A DNA stretch of 15,996 nt from an uncultured Clostridia bacterium (GCA_947174955.1 CAMWKX010000010.1:1-15996), one strand, 5' to 3'. Shown: positions 1 to 6,740, counted from the first letter of the stretch. The notes: generated by a model from the letters alone, not told the origin. A program made the numbers and translations.

Positions 1-11
1 AAGGACGGAAT

Positions 12-521
12 ATGGGAAACGCTAAAACGACTGAATTTTTGAAGGAATGTCTTGCCGACGCACTTATAAAATTATTAAAAAACAAACCGATTGAAAAAAT
101 AACCGTTCCCGAAATAGCGGAAACGGCTGACGTGGGAAGGACTACGTTTTTTCGGAATTTTACTTCCAAGACAGAAGTGATAACCTATAAGCTCATTCGC
201 TTATGGGAACGCTGGGCGGATGAACACGGACTGATTGAAAAGTCAAAGTTTACTCTTGACAATGCAACCGACTTTTTCGAGTTCAACTATTCGATAAAGG
301 AATTGCTTGTGCTTATTAACAGCAGAGACTTACAACCCACCGTATACGACGCTTTTTATAAAGTTATGATGCCGCAGTTCGGGGCTGACACGCAGGAATG
401 CTACGAAAGCCGTTTTTATTCTTACGGACTTTTCGGGCTTTTAGACGAGTGGGTAAAACGCGGTTTCTTTGAAACGCCTGCACAAATGGCCGAAGTGATA
501 AAGAAAATTGTAAGCGTTTGA
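12..521 (+). CDS. TetR/AcrR-family transcriptional regulator
   Basis: This is a 169-residue DNA-binding repressor of the TetR type. Residues 30-50 (ITVPEIAETADVGRTTFFRNF) form the family's helix-turn-helix: a 'T..EIA..A.V...TFFR.F' pattern followed by K and an acidic residue. The remaining 110 residues are helical and ligand-binding by family precedent, with no recognisable effector signature. The start is supported by AAGGACGG about 4-11 bases upstream, at the very window edge, so its promoter is not visible. The length is slightly short for the family (usually 180-220) but the ORF is intact. It ends into a strong terminator shared with the convergent gene. Its target is unknown. The palindromes near the GNAT promoter at 1069-1109 are candidate operators, by proximity only. 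Confidence 0.9.
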   Translation: MGNAKTTEFLKECLADALIKLLKNKPIEKITVPEIAETADVGRTTFFRNFTSKTEVITYKLIRLWERWADEHGLIEKSKFTLDNATDFFEFNYSIKELLVLINSRDLQPTVYDAFYKVMMPQFGADTQECYESRFYSYGLFGLLDEWVKRGFFETPAQMAEVIKKIVSV

Positions 522-543
522 GCATCCGGTTAAATAAAAAATC

Positions 544-585
544 GCCCGCGGCGGAATATTTCCGCCGCGGGCTTAATTTTTGTTT
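544..585. terminator. Bidirectional intrinsic terminator between convergent genes
   Basis: There is a perfect 13-bp stem (544-556 GCCCGCGGCGGAA with 560-572) and a 3-base loop. It is followed on the plus strand by TTAATTTTTGTTT and on the minus strand by GATTTTTTATTT. It sits between the stop of the TetR gene at 521 and the stop of the convergent membrane-protein gene at 590, so it can end both transcripts. Confidence 0.93.
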
Positions 586-589
586 AAGA

Positions 590-943
590 TTAAGCAATCA
601 TTGCAACGAGCATAGCCGCCGCGTCGTCACCGCCGCCTGCTTTGGGAAGGAAGACGTTAATTGCGTCGCCGTAGAACATAAAGCCTACGACCGCCGCGAT
701 AACGAGGGCAACGATAATCATAAGTATGGGATGAGCCTTCATACTTGCTCCGAGAGCTATAATGCCCACTACGAGAGTTATACCGTACTTAACTATTAAG
801 TCGAGAATAGTAGCAGTAGTGTTGTCGTTAAGGGTTGGTATAAAGTGATAGATATTATCGATATACTGCACCAACAAAGCGATAACGAGCAGTATTGCCG
901 CTATCTGACCTATTGCGCATAAAAATTTACCTAATTTTTTCAT
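590..943 (-). CDS. Small three-helix membrane protein, family not recognised
   Basis: This 117-residue protein has three clear hydrophobic segments, at about residues 8-28, 44-66 and 72-92, and a Gly/Asp/Ala-rich C-terminal tail (about 101-110, PKAGGGDDAA). It is almost certainly an integral membrane protein. I do not recognise the family and propose no function. The start is supported by AGGTG about 9 bases upstream and by a good minus-strand promoter at 975-1003. The terminator at 544-572 ends it. It is transcribed alone, divergently from the GNAT gene and convergently to the TetR gene. An intact reading frame with its own promoter, ribosome site and terminator argues that it is a real gene. 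Confidence 0.8.
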   Translation of the reverse strand: MKKLGKFLCAIGQIAAILLVIALLVQYIDNIYHFIPTLNDNTTATILDLIVKYGITLVVGIIALGASMKAHPILMIIVALVIAAVVGFMFYGDAINVFLPKAGGGDDAAAMLVAMIA

Positions 944-974
944 CGGAAACGCACCTCATTGTATTAGTATTATA

Positions 975-1003
975 ATTGTAACACCTAATGTGCAAATAAT
1001 CAA
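975..1003 (-). promoter_or_regulatory. Sigma-A type promoter for the small membrane protein
   Basis: On the minus strand, TTGATT (998-1003) is followed after exactly 17 bases by TACAAT (975-980). Transcription would start near 968, about 25 bases upstream of the ATG at 943. Confidence 0.7.
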
Positions 1004-1068
1004 GTGTTTTTTTGAGAAGTCGCCCAAAGTTGACATTTTTCACTCTTTAAACAGTTTTCAAAGCGTCC

Positions 1069-1109
1069 CATATTTCAAAATATGTAATATATTTTATTGA
1101 CATTTGTCA
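1069..1109. promoter_or_regulatory. Two palindromes, candidate operators at the GNAT promoter
   Basis: CATATTT-CA-AAATATG (1069-1084) is a perfect 7-bp inverted repeat just upstream of the -35 box. TGACA-TT-TGTCA (1098-1109) is a perfect 5-bp inverted repeat overlapping the -35 box. A near copy of the second, TGACATTTTTCA (1031-1042, one mismatch), lies about 55 bases upstream. The positions suit repressor binding. The protein that binds is unknown; the TetR regulator at 12-521 is one candidate by proximity only. Confidence 0.4.
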
Positions 1110-1125
1110 TAAATATTGATATATT
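1097..1125 (+). promoter_or_regulatory. Sigma-A type promoter for the GNAT-flippase unit
   Basis: A perfect TTGACA (1097-1102) is followed after 17 bases by TATATT (1120-1125). The start site would be near 1132, giving a leader of about 35 bases before the ATG at 1167. Confidence 0.8.
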
Positions 1126-1166
1126 AGTAACGTTGTGAAACTGTAAATATAAGAGAGATTTTAAAA

Positions 1167-2300
1167 ATGATAACTGTAAAAGAAATTTCTTCAAAAAGAG
1201 ATAAAAAAAAGTTCTTTAAGTTCATAATCGATTTATACAAGGGCAATCCTCACGCGTGCTGCAATCTGTACGCGGACGAGCTTGCCGAGTTCGACCCCGA
1301 AATAAACGACGCTTTCCGTTTTGCCGACTGCAAAATGTTCTTAGCTTACAAGGACGGCAAAATCGCGGGGCGTATCGCGGGCATATGGCACCGCGGCGTA
1401 AACGAAAAGTTCGGCTACAAGCAGCTGCGCTTCACCCGTTTTGACGTCATCGACGATTTCGAGGTGACCAAGGCGCTGTTCGATAAACTCTTCGACTGGG
1501 CGAGAGAGCTGGGTATGACCGAGATTATCGGACCTATGAGCTTTTCCGACCTCAACGAAGAGGGTATGCTCATCGACGGCTTTGACAAGGACAGCAACTA
1601 TATCGAAATTTACAACTATCCCTATTACGTCGAGCATATGGAAAAGCTGGGCGCGTACAAGGTGGTTGACTGGAACTGCTACGTAATCAACGCTCCCGAA
1701 AAGCCTTTGGAGAGAATGAAGAAGCTTTCCGATATGGTAATGAAGAGGTACGGCTACGAGATTTTGGACGTTGCGTACTACTTAAAGCACGACAAGAAAA
1801 AGCTTAAAGAATACATAATGCAGGCTTTGGACGTTTTAGACAGGGCGTTCGCGCATCTGTACGGCACCAGCCCTATCAACGAAAAACAGAAGAAGCGCGA
1901 GATGGAAACCATTCTGATGGTTCTTAAACCCGAGCTTGCAACCGTAGTGTTAAAGGACGACAAAGTCGTTGCGTACGGGCTGTGTATTCCCTCGATGAAA
2001 GAGGTTATGCAGAAGGGCAAGGGGCACATTATCCCCGGCGGCTTCTTCCCGTATCTCCGCACTATGAAGAACCCCAAGGTCGTAGATATGCTCAGTATGG
2101 CTATCGACCCCGACCACAACAACAGAGGTATCCCCGCAATCATCGTAAATCACTGCCTCGAAGGCATTTGCTCTCTCGGTGTAAGAAAGTTGGAAGCGGG
2201 TCCCGAGCTTGAAGAGAACCATCACATTCAGAACCTTTGGAAGAGCTTCGACGCGGAGCTGGCTAAGAAGGCGCGCTGCTGGGGCTTAAAGGTAGAATAA
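1167..2300 (+). CDS. Tandem GNAT-fold acyltransferase-like protein (YghO-like)
   Basis: This is a 377-residue soluble protein. The C-terminal part (about 250-377) has GNAT features: a strand with 'VVAYGLCIP', then 'AIDPDHNNRGIPAIIVNHCLEG' near 312-333 as the acetyl-CoA pyrophosphate-binding region, and a late 'LWKSF' helix. The N-terminal part (about 55-140) carries a second GNAT-like stretch (KMFLAYKDGKIAGRIAG, then IGPMSFSDLNEEGMLIDGF), a pattern I associate with the YghO group of unknown substrate. An AAGAGAGA ribosome site lies about 8 bases before the ATG. It is followed after 12 bases by the flippase-like gene, so the two are probably one transcript. That hints at a role in lipid or envelope modification. 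The substrate is not inferable. Confidence 0.8.
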   Translation: MITVKEISSKRDKKKFFKFIIDLYKGNPHACCNLYADELAEFDPEINDAFRFADCKMFLAYKDGKIAGRIAGIWHRGVNEKFGYKQLRFTRFDVIDDFEVTKALFDKLFDWARELGMTEIIGPMSFSDLNEEGMLIDGFDKDSNYIEIYNYPYYVEHMEKLGAYKVVDWNCYVINAPEKPLERMKKLSDMVMKRYGYEILDVAYYLKHDKKKLKEYIMQALDVLDRAFAHLYGTSPINEKQKKREMETILMVLKPELATVVLKDDKVVAYGLCIPSMKEVMQKGKGHIIPGGFFPYLRTMKNPKVVDMLSMAIDPDHNNRGIPAIIVNHCLEGICSLGVRKLEAGPELEENHHIQNLWKSFDAELAKKARCWGLKVE

Positions 2301-2312
2301 TCGGAGCAGATT

Positions 2313-3578
2313 TTGGAAATTAAGGACAGCGAACTTACAACCGAATATCAAGACGGACTGTCCGAAACAGTTGCGCATAAAGAGCCTTCGCCCGAAACGG
2401 CGGAGGCAACTTCGTATGCGGAAGTTTTGCCTGCGGAAGAAACCGAAAGCGTGCAGACAGAGCAGGCGGTGGAAGAGCCGCAGATAGCTCCGCCGCCCAA
2501 AAAGAAGCGGGGTGCGCGCATTTTCTGGAACATATTCTTAATAGCTATCGTAGCGGCGGGCATACTTTCGCTGTTCGGCATAGTAAAGGAAATAGCGCCA
2601 ACGGCGGGTATGTCGCTCGGCGAGGTGTTCAGCGGCGCAAGTCCGCTGTTTATAGGCGTTGCGGTGCTTATCGTTGTGCTCACTATGGTCTTCGACGTGT
2701 CCAAGTACGCAATAATTTCCAAGACGGTCACGGGCAGGGTTCACCTTGCAACCTCGGCGAAGTGCCACTTTATCGGCAAGTATTACGACGCCGTCACGCC
2801 CTTTTCCTCGGGCGGTCAGCCTATGCAAATTTATTACCTCAACACCAAGGGCATAAGCGGCGGCAACTCCACGGCGATAGTTATGATAAGGTACTATTCC
2901 TCGGTTGTCTGCTGGGTGACGCTCGGTGCAGCGCTCCTCATTTACGGCACGGTGAAGGGCGTTCTCGACAGCGCGAGCGGCGCGACCATTTTAAAGGTCA
3001 CCGGCTGGGTCGGTATAGGTATCAACCTGCTTATACCCGTTTTTATCACGCTGTTTCTCATTTTTCCCAAACTTATGTATAAGCTGACTTACGGCATAGT
3101 GAGACTGGGAAATAAAATAAAAATCGTTAAGGACGTGGAAAAGACCACCGCGCGTGCAACGAAGGTGGTCGACGATTTTAAAAATTCGTTTAAGCTTATG
3201 GCGACAAGTCCCGTTAAGCTTATTCTGCTTATTTTGGTTAGCTTCGGAGAGGTGGGGCTGACCTTTGCCACGCCGTTCTTCATAATGAAGGCGTTCGGTT
3301 GTTCCGCCGTTGACGGACAGATTATAACCGTAATGGCGCTCAACGCGTTTGCGACCTTCGGCGTATCGTTTATCCCCACGCCGGGCAACTCGGGCGTTGT
3401 GGAGGGATTGGGCGCGCTGGCGTTCTCCGCGTTTGCGGGTGCAACGCTTGCCTGGTCGGTGCTCTTCTGGCGGCTTACCGTCTTTTATCTGTACGTCATT
3501 ATAGGCATTGGCATTACGGTTTTCGACGTTATCGTCAAAAACGTTAAATATAAAAAAACTAAGGTCGAAAAACCTTAG
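2313..3578 (+). CDS. Flippase-like membrane protein (LPG_synthase_TM / UPF0104 family)
   Basis: This 421-residue integral membrane protein is of the lysylphosphatidylglycerol-synthase transmembrane type, as in YbhN, AglD and the MprF N-terminus. Members flip or handle lipid-linked substrates. Residues 1-65 are an acidic, Glu/Pro-rich cytoplasmic tail ending in a Lys/Arg stretch, followed by about eight hydrophobic segments from residue 70. Family marks are 'GKYYDAVTPFSSGGQPMQIYYL' in sense (residues about 153-174) and PTPGNSGVVEG (355-365). The start is a TTG at 2313, chosen because GGAG lies 6 bases upstream and no ATG is suitably placed. The catalytic lysyl-transferase domain of full MprF is absent. 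The final codons overlap the convergent glycosyltransferase gene and form its terminator. Pairing with a glycolipid-type glycosyltransferase suggests a shared envelope-lipid role (inference). Confidence 0.88.
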   Translation: MEIKDSELTTEYQDGLSETVAHKEPSPETAEATSYAEVLPAEETESVQTEQAVEEPQIAPPPKKKRGARIFWNIFLIAIVAAGILSLFGIVKEIAPTAGMSLGEVFSGASPLFIGVAVLIVVLTMVFDVSKYAIISKTVTGRVHLATSAKCHFIGKYYDAVTPFSSGGQPMQIYYLNTKGISGGNSTAIVMIRYYSSVVCWVTLGAALLIYGTVKGVLDSASGATILKVTGWVGIGINLLIPVFITLFLIFPKLMYKLTYGIVRLGNKIKIVKDVEKTTARATKVVDDFKNSFKLMATSPVKLILLILVSFGEVGLTFATPFFIMKAFGCSAVDGQIITVMALNAFATFGVSFIPTPGNSGVVEGLGALAFSAFAGATLAWSVLFWRLTVFYLYVIIGIGITVFDVIVKNVKYKKTKVEKP

Positions 3579-3579
3579 T
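3551..3579 (-). terminator. Minus-strand intrinsic terminator inside the flippase gene end
   Basis: The 8-bp stem ACTAAGGT (3558-3565) / ACCTTAGT (3572-3579) has a 6-base loop and, on the minus strand, is followed directly by TTTTTTA (3551-3557). It terminates the glycosyltransferase transcript just after its stop codon, while encoding the last residues of the flippase on the other strand. The plus-strand side lacks a U-run. Confidence 0.75.
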
Positions 3580-4741
3580 CTTTGAGTTCGGGGAAGCGGG
3601 TGCACAGCATATCGAATATCAGCTTTGCCATCTTTTCCGCTCCGTAATTTTCTCTCTGCGCTTCCGCCGCCTCTTTTAACGGGGTAAGCTTTTCGGGATC
3701 GGCGGCAAACTCTTCTATTTTATCTGCAACCTTTTTCGCGTTGAAAATTTTCAGCGCGCTTTTTACGTCCTTGACAAAATACCTGCAATTAAACTTTTCG
3801 ATGTGCGTCGCGGTGTTCGTAACAATCTGCGGCACGCCGAAATAACACGCCTCGAACAGCACGTTGGCGCCGCTCTTGCCGCAGAAAAGGTCGGCGCAGG
3901 CAAGATATTCAAGCATACGGTCGGTGAAACCGACGGGGTGGAAGGCGCAGTTTTTGCCGCTTTTCCAGTCCTTCATTTGCTCGTACAGCTTCTTGTTCTT
4001 GCCGCATACGGCGACCAGGTTGACGTTTAAATCGCGCTTTATTACCTCACGGCAGATCTTGGTCAATCTGCCGATGCCGTAGCCGCCCTCGGCGAGAACG
4101 ACGGTGAATTTGTCGGGGTCGAGTTTAAGACCTTCGCGCAGGGCGCGCTTGTCACGGCTTATTGCGAACGCGTCGTTGCGTATGAGTGCGGGCACGTGCT
4201 TTAAGTTGTCGGGATTAAAGCGGCGCTTGTGCTTTTTGAGCTCGCGCCTGTAACCCGCCTCGGTGGGGATAAGCAGTACGTCGCTCGGATAGTTGAACAG
4301 CGGATAGGTGTATGCGTCGGGACAGTAAATGACCGACAGCGGCGCACAGGGACTGTTTTTTGCAAAGTAGTTTGTCGACCAGTGAGTGGAAACGACCATA
4401 TCGGGCGCAAGCTCTTCCATATGCGCTATCGCGGGTTTTTTGGTGCCTGCGTGAAGAAGACACGAGGAAGCCCACGTTGCGATTCTGTATCCGAAAAGCA
4501 ACATCGTAAAGGTCATTGCAAAGCCGAGAGCGTGGTCGCGGTTGGTATCCACAACCGTTTTGCACATCTTTTTCTCGAACGCCACCAGCGTCTTGTTGCC
4601 GCTGTCTCCGAAAAACCTGCATTCTACGCACTCGACTTTATCGCCGTACATTTCTTTAAATTTATCGGCGATTGCACGCATCGGCGCAATGTGCCCCATA
4701 CCCGCCTCAACGTACGGGAATAAAACTCTCGGTTTTCTCAT
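3575..4741 (-). CDS. GT28 family glycosyltransferase, MGDG synthase/UgtP/MurG-like
   Basis: This 388-residue cytosolic or membrane-associated enzyme is of the GT-B fold. The N-terminal nucleotide-sugar/lipid glycosyltransferase motif is 'FPYVEAGMGHIAPMRAIAD' (residues 8-26), matching the 'G.GH...A..la' loop of MGDG synthases and MurG. The C-terminal donor-binding region is at 288-307 (GKSGANVLFEACYFGVPQI), the usual 'K.GG.t..Ea...g.P.i' motif with Ser replacing one Gly. The relatives UgtP/YpfP transfer glucose from UDP-glucose to diacylglycerol for glycolipids and lipoteichoic acid anchors. Acceptor and sugar cannot be decided here. AAGGA lies 9 bases before the ATG, and a good promoter is at 4771-4799. 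It converges with the flippase gene with a 4-base overlap (TAA and TAG stops interleaved). Confidence 0.85.
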   Translation of the reverse strand: MRKPRVLFPYVEAGMGHIAPMRAIADKFKEMYGDKVECVECRFFGDSGNKTLVAFEKKMCKTVVDTNRDHALGFAMTFTMLLFGYRIATWASSCLLHAGTKKPAIAHMEELAPDMVVSTHWSTNYFAKNSPCAPLSVIYCPDAYTYPLFNYPSDVLLIPTEAGYRRELKKHKRRFNPDNLKHVPALIRNDAFAISRDKRALREGLKLDPDKFTVVLAEGGYGIGRLTKICREVIKRDLNVNLVAVCGKNKKLYEQMKDWKSGKNCAFHPVGFTDRMLEYLACADLFCGKSGANVLFEACYFGVPQIVTNTATHIEKFNCRYFVKDVKSALKIFNAKKVADKIEEFAADPEKLTPLKEAAEAQRENYGAEKMAKLIFDMLCTRFPELKD

Positions 4742-4770
4742 TAAAATTTCCTTGAATATACTACGTACTT

Positions 4771-4799
4771 ATTTTACCAGAAATTGCGCAAGCCGTCAA
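4771..4799 (-). promoter_or_regulatory. Sigma-A type promoter for the glycosyltransferase
   Basis: On the minus strand, TTGACG (4794-4799) is followed after 17 bases by TAAAAT (4771-4776), placing the start site about 25 bases upstream of the ATG. Confidence 0.75.
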
Positions 4800-4870
4800 C
4801 ATAAAAGTAATATATTTTTATGACACGTTTGTAATAAGTCCGCAAAAGCGCATTTTCCTCTCAAATTCTA

Positions 4871-4899
4871 TTGCATAAACGCGCCGAATATGCTATAAT
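4871..4899 (+). promoter_or_regulatory. Extended -10 promoter for the leader-CNNM unit
   Basis: A perfect TATAAT (4894-4899) is preceded by TGC, an extended -10 element, and lies 17 bases after a weak -35 box TTGCAT (4871-4876). Transcription would begin near 4906. The divergent glycosyltransferase promoter lies about 70 bases to the left. Confidence 0.75.
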
Positions 4900-4905
4900 G
4901 TCAAA

Positions 4906-5140
4906 GCGTGCGGAATATTGCGGTTAATTTTAACGCAAAAATACCATTCCGCGGATAATTTTTTCAAAGAGGAGACTATGGACGACCCATCTAAGCGACG
5001 GGATACAAATACTTTCGGTCGCTTTACGTTTAATTTTACTACGCCCGCAAAGATTTTTCGGGCGCATTTTGAATTGACGCGAATTCTTCTCAATCTTTAA
5101 GGGGTACGCCTACACGTACTTTTAAAATAACGGAGGATTT
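4906..5140 (+). promoter_or_regulatory. Structured 5' leader of the CNNM transporter gene, candidate attenuator
   Basis: About 235 transcribed bases precede the transporter start. Visible hairpins: (a) 4910-4952, outer stem GCGGAAT/ATTCCGC with inner TTGC-g-GTTAA/TTAACGCAA; (b) AAGCGAC (4993-4999) with GTCGCTT (5018-5024); (c) CGCCCG (5042-5047) with CGGGCG (5059-5064), followed by CATTTT, terminator-like; (d) GAATT (5071-5075) with AATTC (5082-5086); (e) GTACG (5104-5108) with CGTAC (5115-5119), followed by TTTT. Hairpins b-d lie inside a 40-codon ORF, so translation of that ORF would disrupt them. I do not recognise the M-box or yybP-ykoY riboswitch consensus. Acting as a regulator of the transporter is inference. 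Confidence 0.5.
4978..5100 (+). CDS. Putative 40-residue leader peptide upstream of CNNM transporter
   Basis: This ATG ORF has a strong ribosome site, AAAGAGGAG, 4 bases upstream. It ends 40 bases before the transporter start. It begins Met-Asp-Asp-Pro-Ser-Lys-Arg-Arg-Asp and is then rich in Phe and Thr (GRFTFNFTTP near 14-23), with no membrane segment. It matches no protein family I know. An acidic/proline start followed by arginines resembles the Mg2+-sensing leader peptide MgtL (M-E-P-D-P-T-P... then RRR), in which such residues destabilise the ribosome at low Mg2+. A homologue of Mg2+ transporters lies directly downstream, which makes the resemblance notable but unproven. An alternative is that the region is a non-coding structured RNA with an accidental ORF. 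Confidence 0.5.
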   Translation: MDDPSKRRDTNTFGRFTFNFTTPAKIFRAHFELTRILLNL

Positions 5141-6418
5141 ATGTCAACGACAAATATAATTTTTTTAGTAGTAGTAATAGTATGTATAATATTGTCGGGC
5201 TACTTTTCGGCTACCGAAACGGCGTTCACGGCAATAAACAAGATAAGGCTGAGGGCAAAGGCGGAGGACGGCGACAAGGGCGCTAAGCGCGTACTCAGAC
5301 TTGCCGATAAATACGACAGACTTTTAACCACAATACTTATCGGAAACAACGTAGTAAACATATTGGCTTCGTCGCTCTTTACGTTGCTTTTGATTTCCTT
5401 GATAAGCGACGAAGGGCTTGCAACCACGCTTTCGACGGTAATACTGACGGTAGTGGTACTCATTTTCGGCGAGATAACTCCTAAGGTTTTAGCAAAGGAA
5501 TTCCCCGAAGGGTTTGCAAGGTTTTCCGCGCCGATGATAAATATTCTCGCGTGGATACTCATTCCCTTCACCTTCCTTTTCGGACTGTGGAAAAAGCTGC
5601 TCCTTAAAATTTTCAAGCATAAAGAGGACAACACCATAACCGACGACGAGCTGAAAATTATGGTCGAGGAAGCGGAGCAGGAGGGCGGTATCAACGCTCA
5701 GGAGAGCGATTTAATTCGCAGCGCAATCGAGTTCAACGACCTGGAAGCCAAGGACATTTTAGTGCCCCGCGTGGATATGGTTGCAATCGACTGTCAAGCG
5801 CCGCTCGACGAAGTCGATAAGATATTTATGGAAACGCGCTATTCGCGCCTGCCCGTGTACAAGGACAGTATCGACAACATTATCGGTATTCTGCACGAAA
5901 AGGACTTTATCAAACAGCGCGAAGACGCGGGCTTTTCGCTTGAAAAGTCGGTTCAGCCCACGGTTTTCGTCGTTTCCACAACCAAGATAAGCGCCGTGTT
6001 GAAGCAGATGCAGAAGAGCAAGTCGCATATGGCGGTCGTCTCGGGCGAGTTCGGCGATACGGTCGGCATAATCACTATGGAGGACATCTTGGAGGAGCTT
6101 GTCGGCGAAATCTGGGACGAGCACGACGAGGTGCTTTCGGACATAACCAAGGTGACCGATACGGAGTTCAAGGTGCTGGGCAGTACCACCGTCAACGATT
6201 TGTGCGAGTATTTCGACCTCGGTGAGATTGACAGCGACAGTGCGACTGCGGGCGGCTGGGTTATCGATATGCTGGGTAAAGTGCCCGACACGGGCGACGA
6301 GCTGACCTATAAAAATCTGCAAATCACGGTTGCTAAGACCGAGTTCAGAAGAATTACCGAATTAAAGGTAATTGTGCTTGCCGAAACGGTTGACGGCGAG
6401 GACGACGATAAAGAATAA
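5141..6418 (+). CDS. CNNM/CorC-family transporter (DUF21, CBS pair, CorC_HlyC domains)
   Basis: This 425-residue membrane protein belongs to the family of MpfA, YhdP, CorB and human CNNM, linked to Mg2+ (and sometimes Co2+) transport; older annotations say hemolysin-like. Domain order: the CNNM transmembrane domain (residues about 1-160) with SATETAF (23-29), LTTILIGNNVVNI (62-74) and FGEITPK (109-115), all marks of the ion-binding core; a paired CBS domain (about 205-325) that in relatives binds Mg2+-ATP; and a CorC_HlyC domain (about 340-420) with an acidic tail. CGGAGG precedes the ATG by about 7 bases. Length and order are normal for the family. It is preceded by a long structured leader and followed after 46 bases by the DUF1858 gene, with no convincing terminator between. 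Confidence 0.93.
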   Translation: MSTTNIIFLVVVIVCIILSGYFSATETAFTAINKIRLRAKAEDGDKGAKRVLRLADKYDRLLTTILIGNNVVNILASSLFTLLLISLISDEGLATTLSTVILTVVVLIFGEITPKVLAKEFPEGFARFSAPMINILAWILIPFTFLFGLWKKLLLKIFKHKEDNTITDDELKIMVEEAEQEGGINAQESDLIRSAIEFNDLEAKDILVPRVDMVAIDCQAPLDEVDKIFMETRYSRLPVYKDSIDNIIGILHEKDFIKQREDAGFSLEKSVQPTVFVVSTTKISAVLKQMQKSKSHMAVVSGEFGDTVGIITMEDILEELVGEIWDEHDEVLSDITKVTDTEFKVLGSTTVNDLCEYFDLGEIDSDSATAGGWVIDMLGKVPDTGDELTYKNLQITVAKTEFRRITELKVIVLAETVDGEDDDKE

Positions 6419-6464
6419 TTTTGCGCCCGTACGGGCAAAATCATATATAAAGGAGAAAAATCAA

Positions 6465-6665
6465 ATGGCTAAAATAACTAAGGACACCTTGATTGTAGAT
6501 TGTCTTAAAATCAACCCCAACAGCGCTGAAATTTTACAGGCTGTGGGTATGCACTGCATAGGCTGCGCTATGGCTCACGGCGAAACCATCGAGCAGGCGG
6601 TTTACGTTCACGGCAACGATCTGGACAAGCTGCTTGCCAAACTCAACGAAGGCGTTGAAGACTGA
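6465..6665 (+). CDS. DUF1858 redox-disulfide domain protein
   Basis: This 66-residue protein is essentially one DUF1858 domain, the 'hybrid cluster protein-associated redox disulfide' type. The central motif MHCIGCAMAHGETIEQA (about 29-45) holds the CxxC pair expected for the family. The preceding 'PNSAEILQAVGM' matches the helical start shared with ScdA/RIC N-termini. A role in handling reactive nitrogen or iron-sulfur repair is usual for associated proteins, but no hybrid cluster protein is in view, so the partner is unknown. The start at 6465 was chosen because AAAGGAG lies 8 bases upstream; an in-frame ATG further left would lie inside the CNNM gene and lacks a ribosome site. It ends at a strong terminator. 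Confidence 0.9.
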   Translation: MAKITKDTLIVDCLKINPNSAEILQAVGMHCIGCAMAHGETIEQAVYVHGNDLDKLLAKLNEGVED

Positions 6666-6686
6666 TTAAATCAAGCATATATCGGG

Positions 6687-6714
6687 GGGAACGGCGTTTG
6701 CCGTTCCCTTTTTT
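6687..6714 (+). terminator. Intrinsic terminator after DUF1858 gene
   Basis: A perfect 9-bp stem GGGAACGGC (6687-6695) / GCCGTTCCC (6700-6708) has a GTTT loop and is followed by TTTTTT. It closes the leader-CNNM-DUF1858 unit. Confidence 0.95.
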
Positions 6715-6726
6715 GCTGTGTTGAAC

Positions 6727-6740
6727 TGCCAAAATTGGCA
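6727..6740. promoter_or_regulatory. Palindrome upstream of the NlpC/P60 promoter, candidate operator
   Basis: TGCCAA-AA-TTGGCA is a perfect 6-bp inverted repeat with a 2-base spacer, 11 bases upstream of the -35 box of the peptidase promoter. The position suits an activator or repressor site. I cannot assign a regulator. It is too short and lacks a U-run for termination. Confidence 0.35.

Noticed and set aside
4215..4723. Long open frames opposite and overlapping the glycosyltransferase gene (both strands)
   Set aside because: They lack ribosome sites and protein-like composition. They mirror a GC-rich real gene with clear family motifs.
4906..5140. Known Mg2+ or Mn2+ riboswitch (M-box, yybP-ykoY) in the CNNM leader
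   Set aside because: The conserved core sequences of these classes were not found by eye. A covariance-model search would be decisive.
6418..6441. Hairpin GCCC-GTAC-GGGC flanked by T and A runs between CNNM and DUF1858
   Set aside because: The stem is only 4 bp and is followed by AAAATC on the plus strand, not a U-run, so it is not a convincing terminator.
6372..6665. Longer DUF1858 start at 6372
   Set aside because: It lies inside the CNNM coding sequence with no ribosome site. The start at 6465 has AAAGGAG and gives the usual family length.
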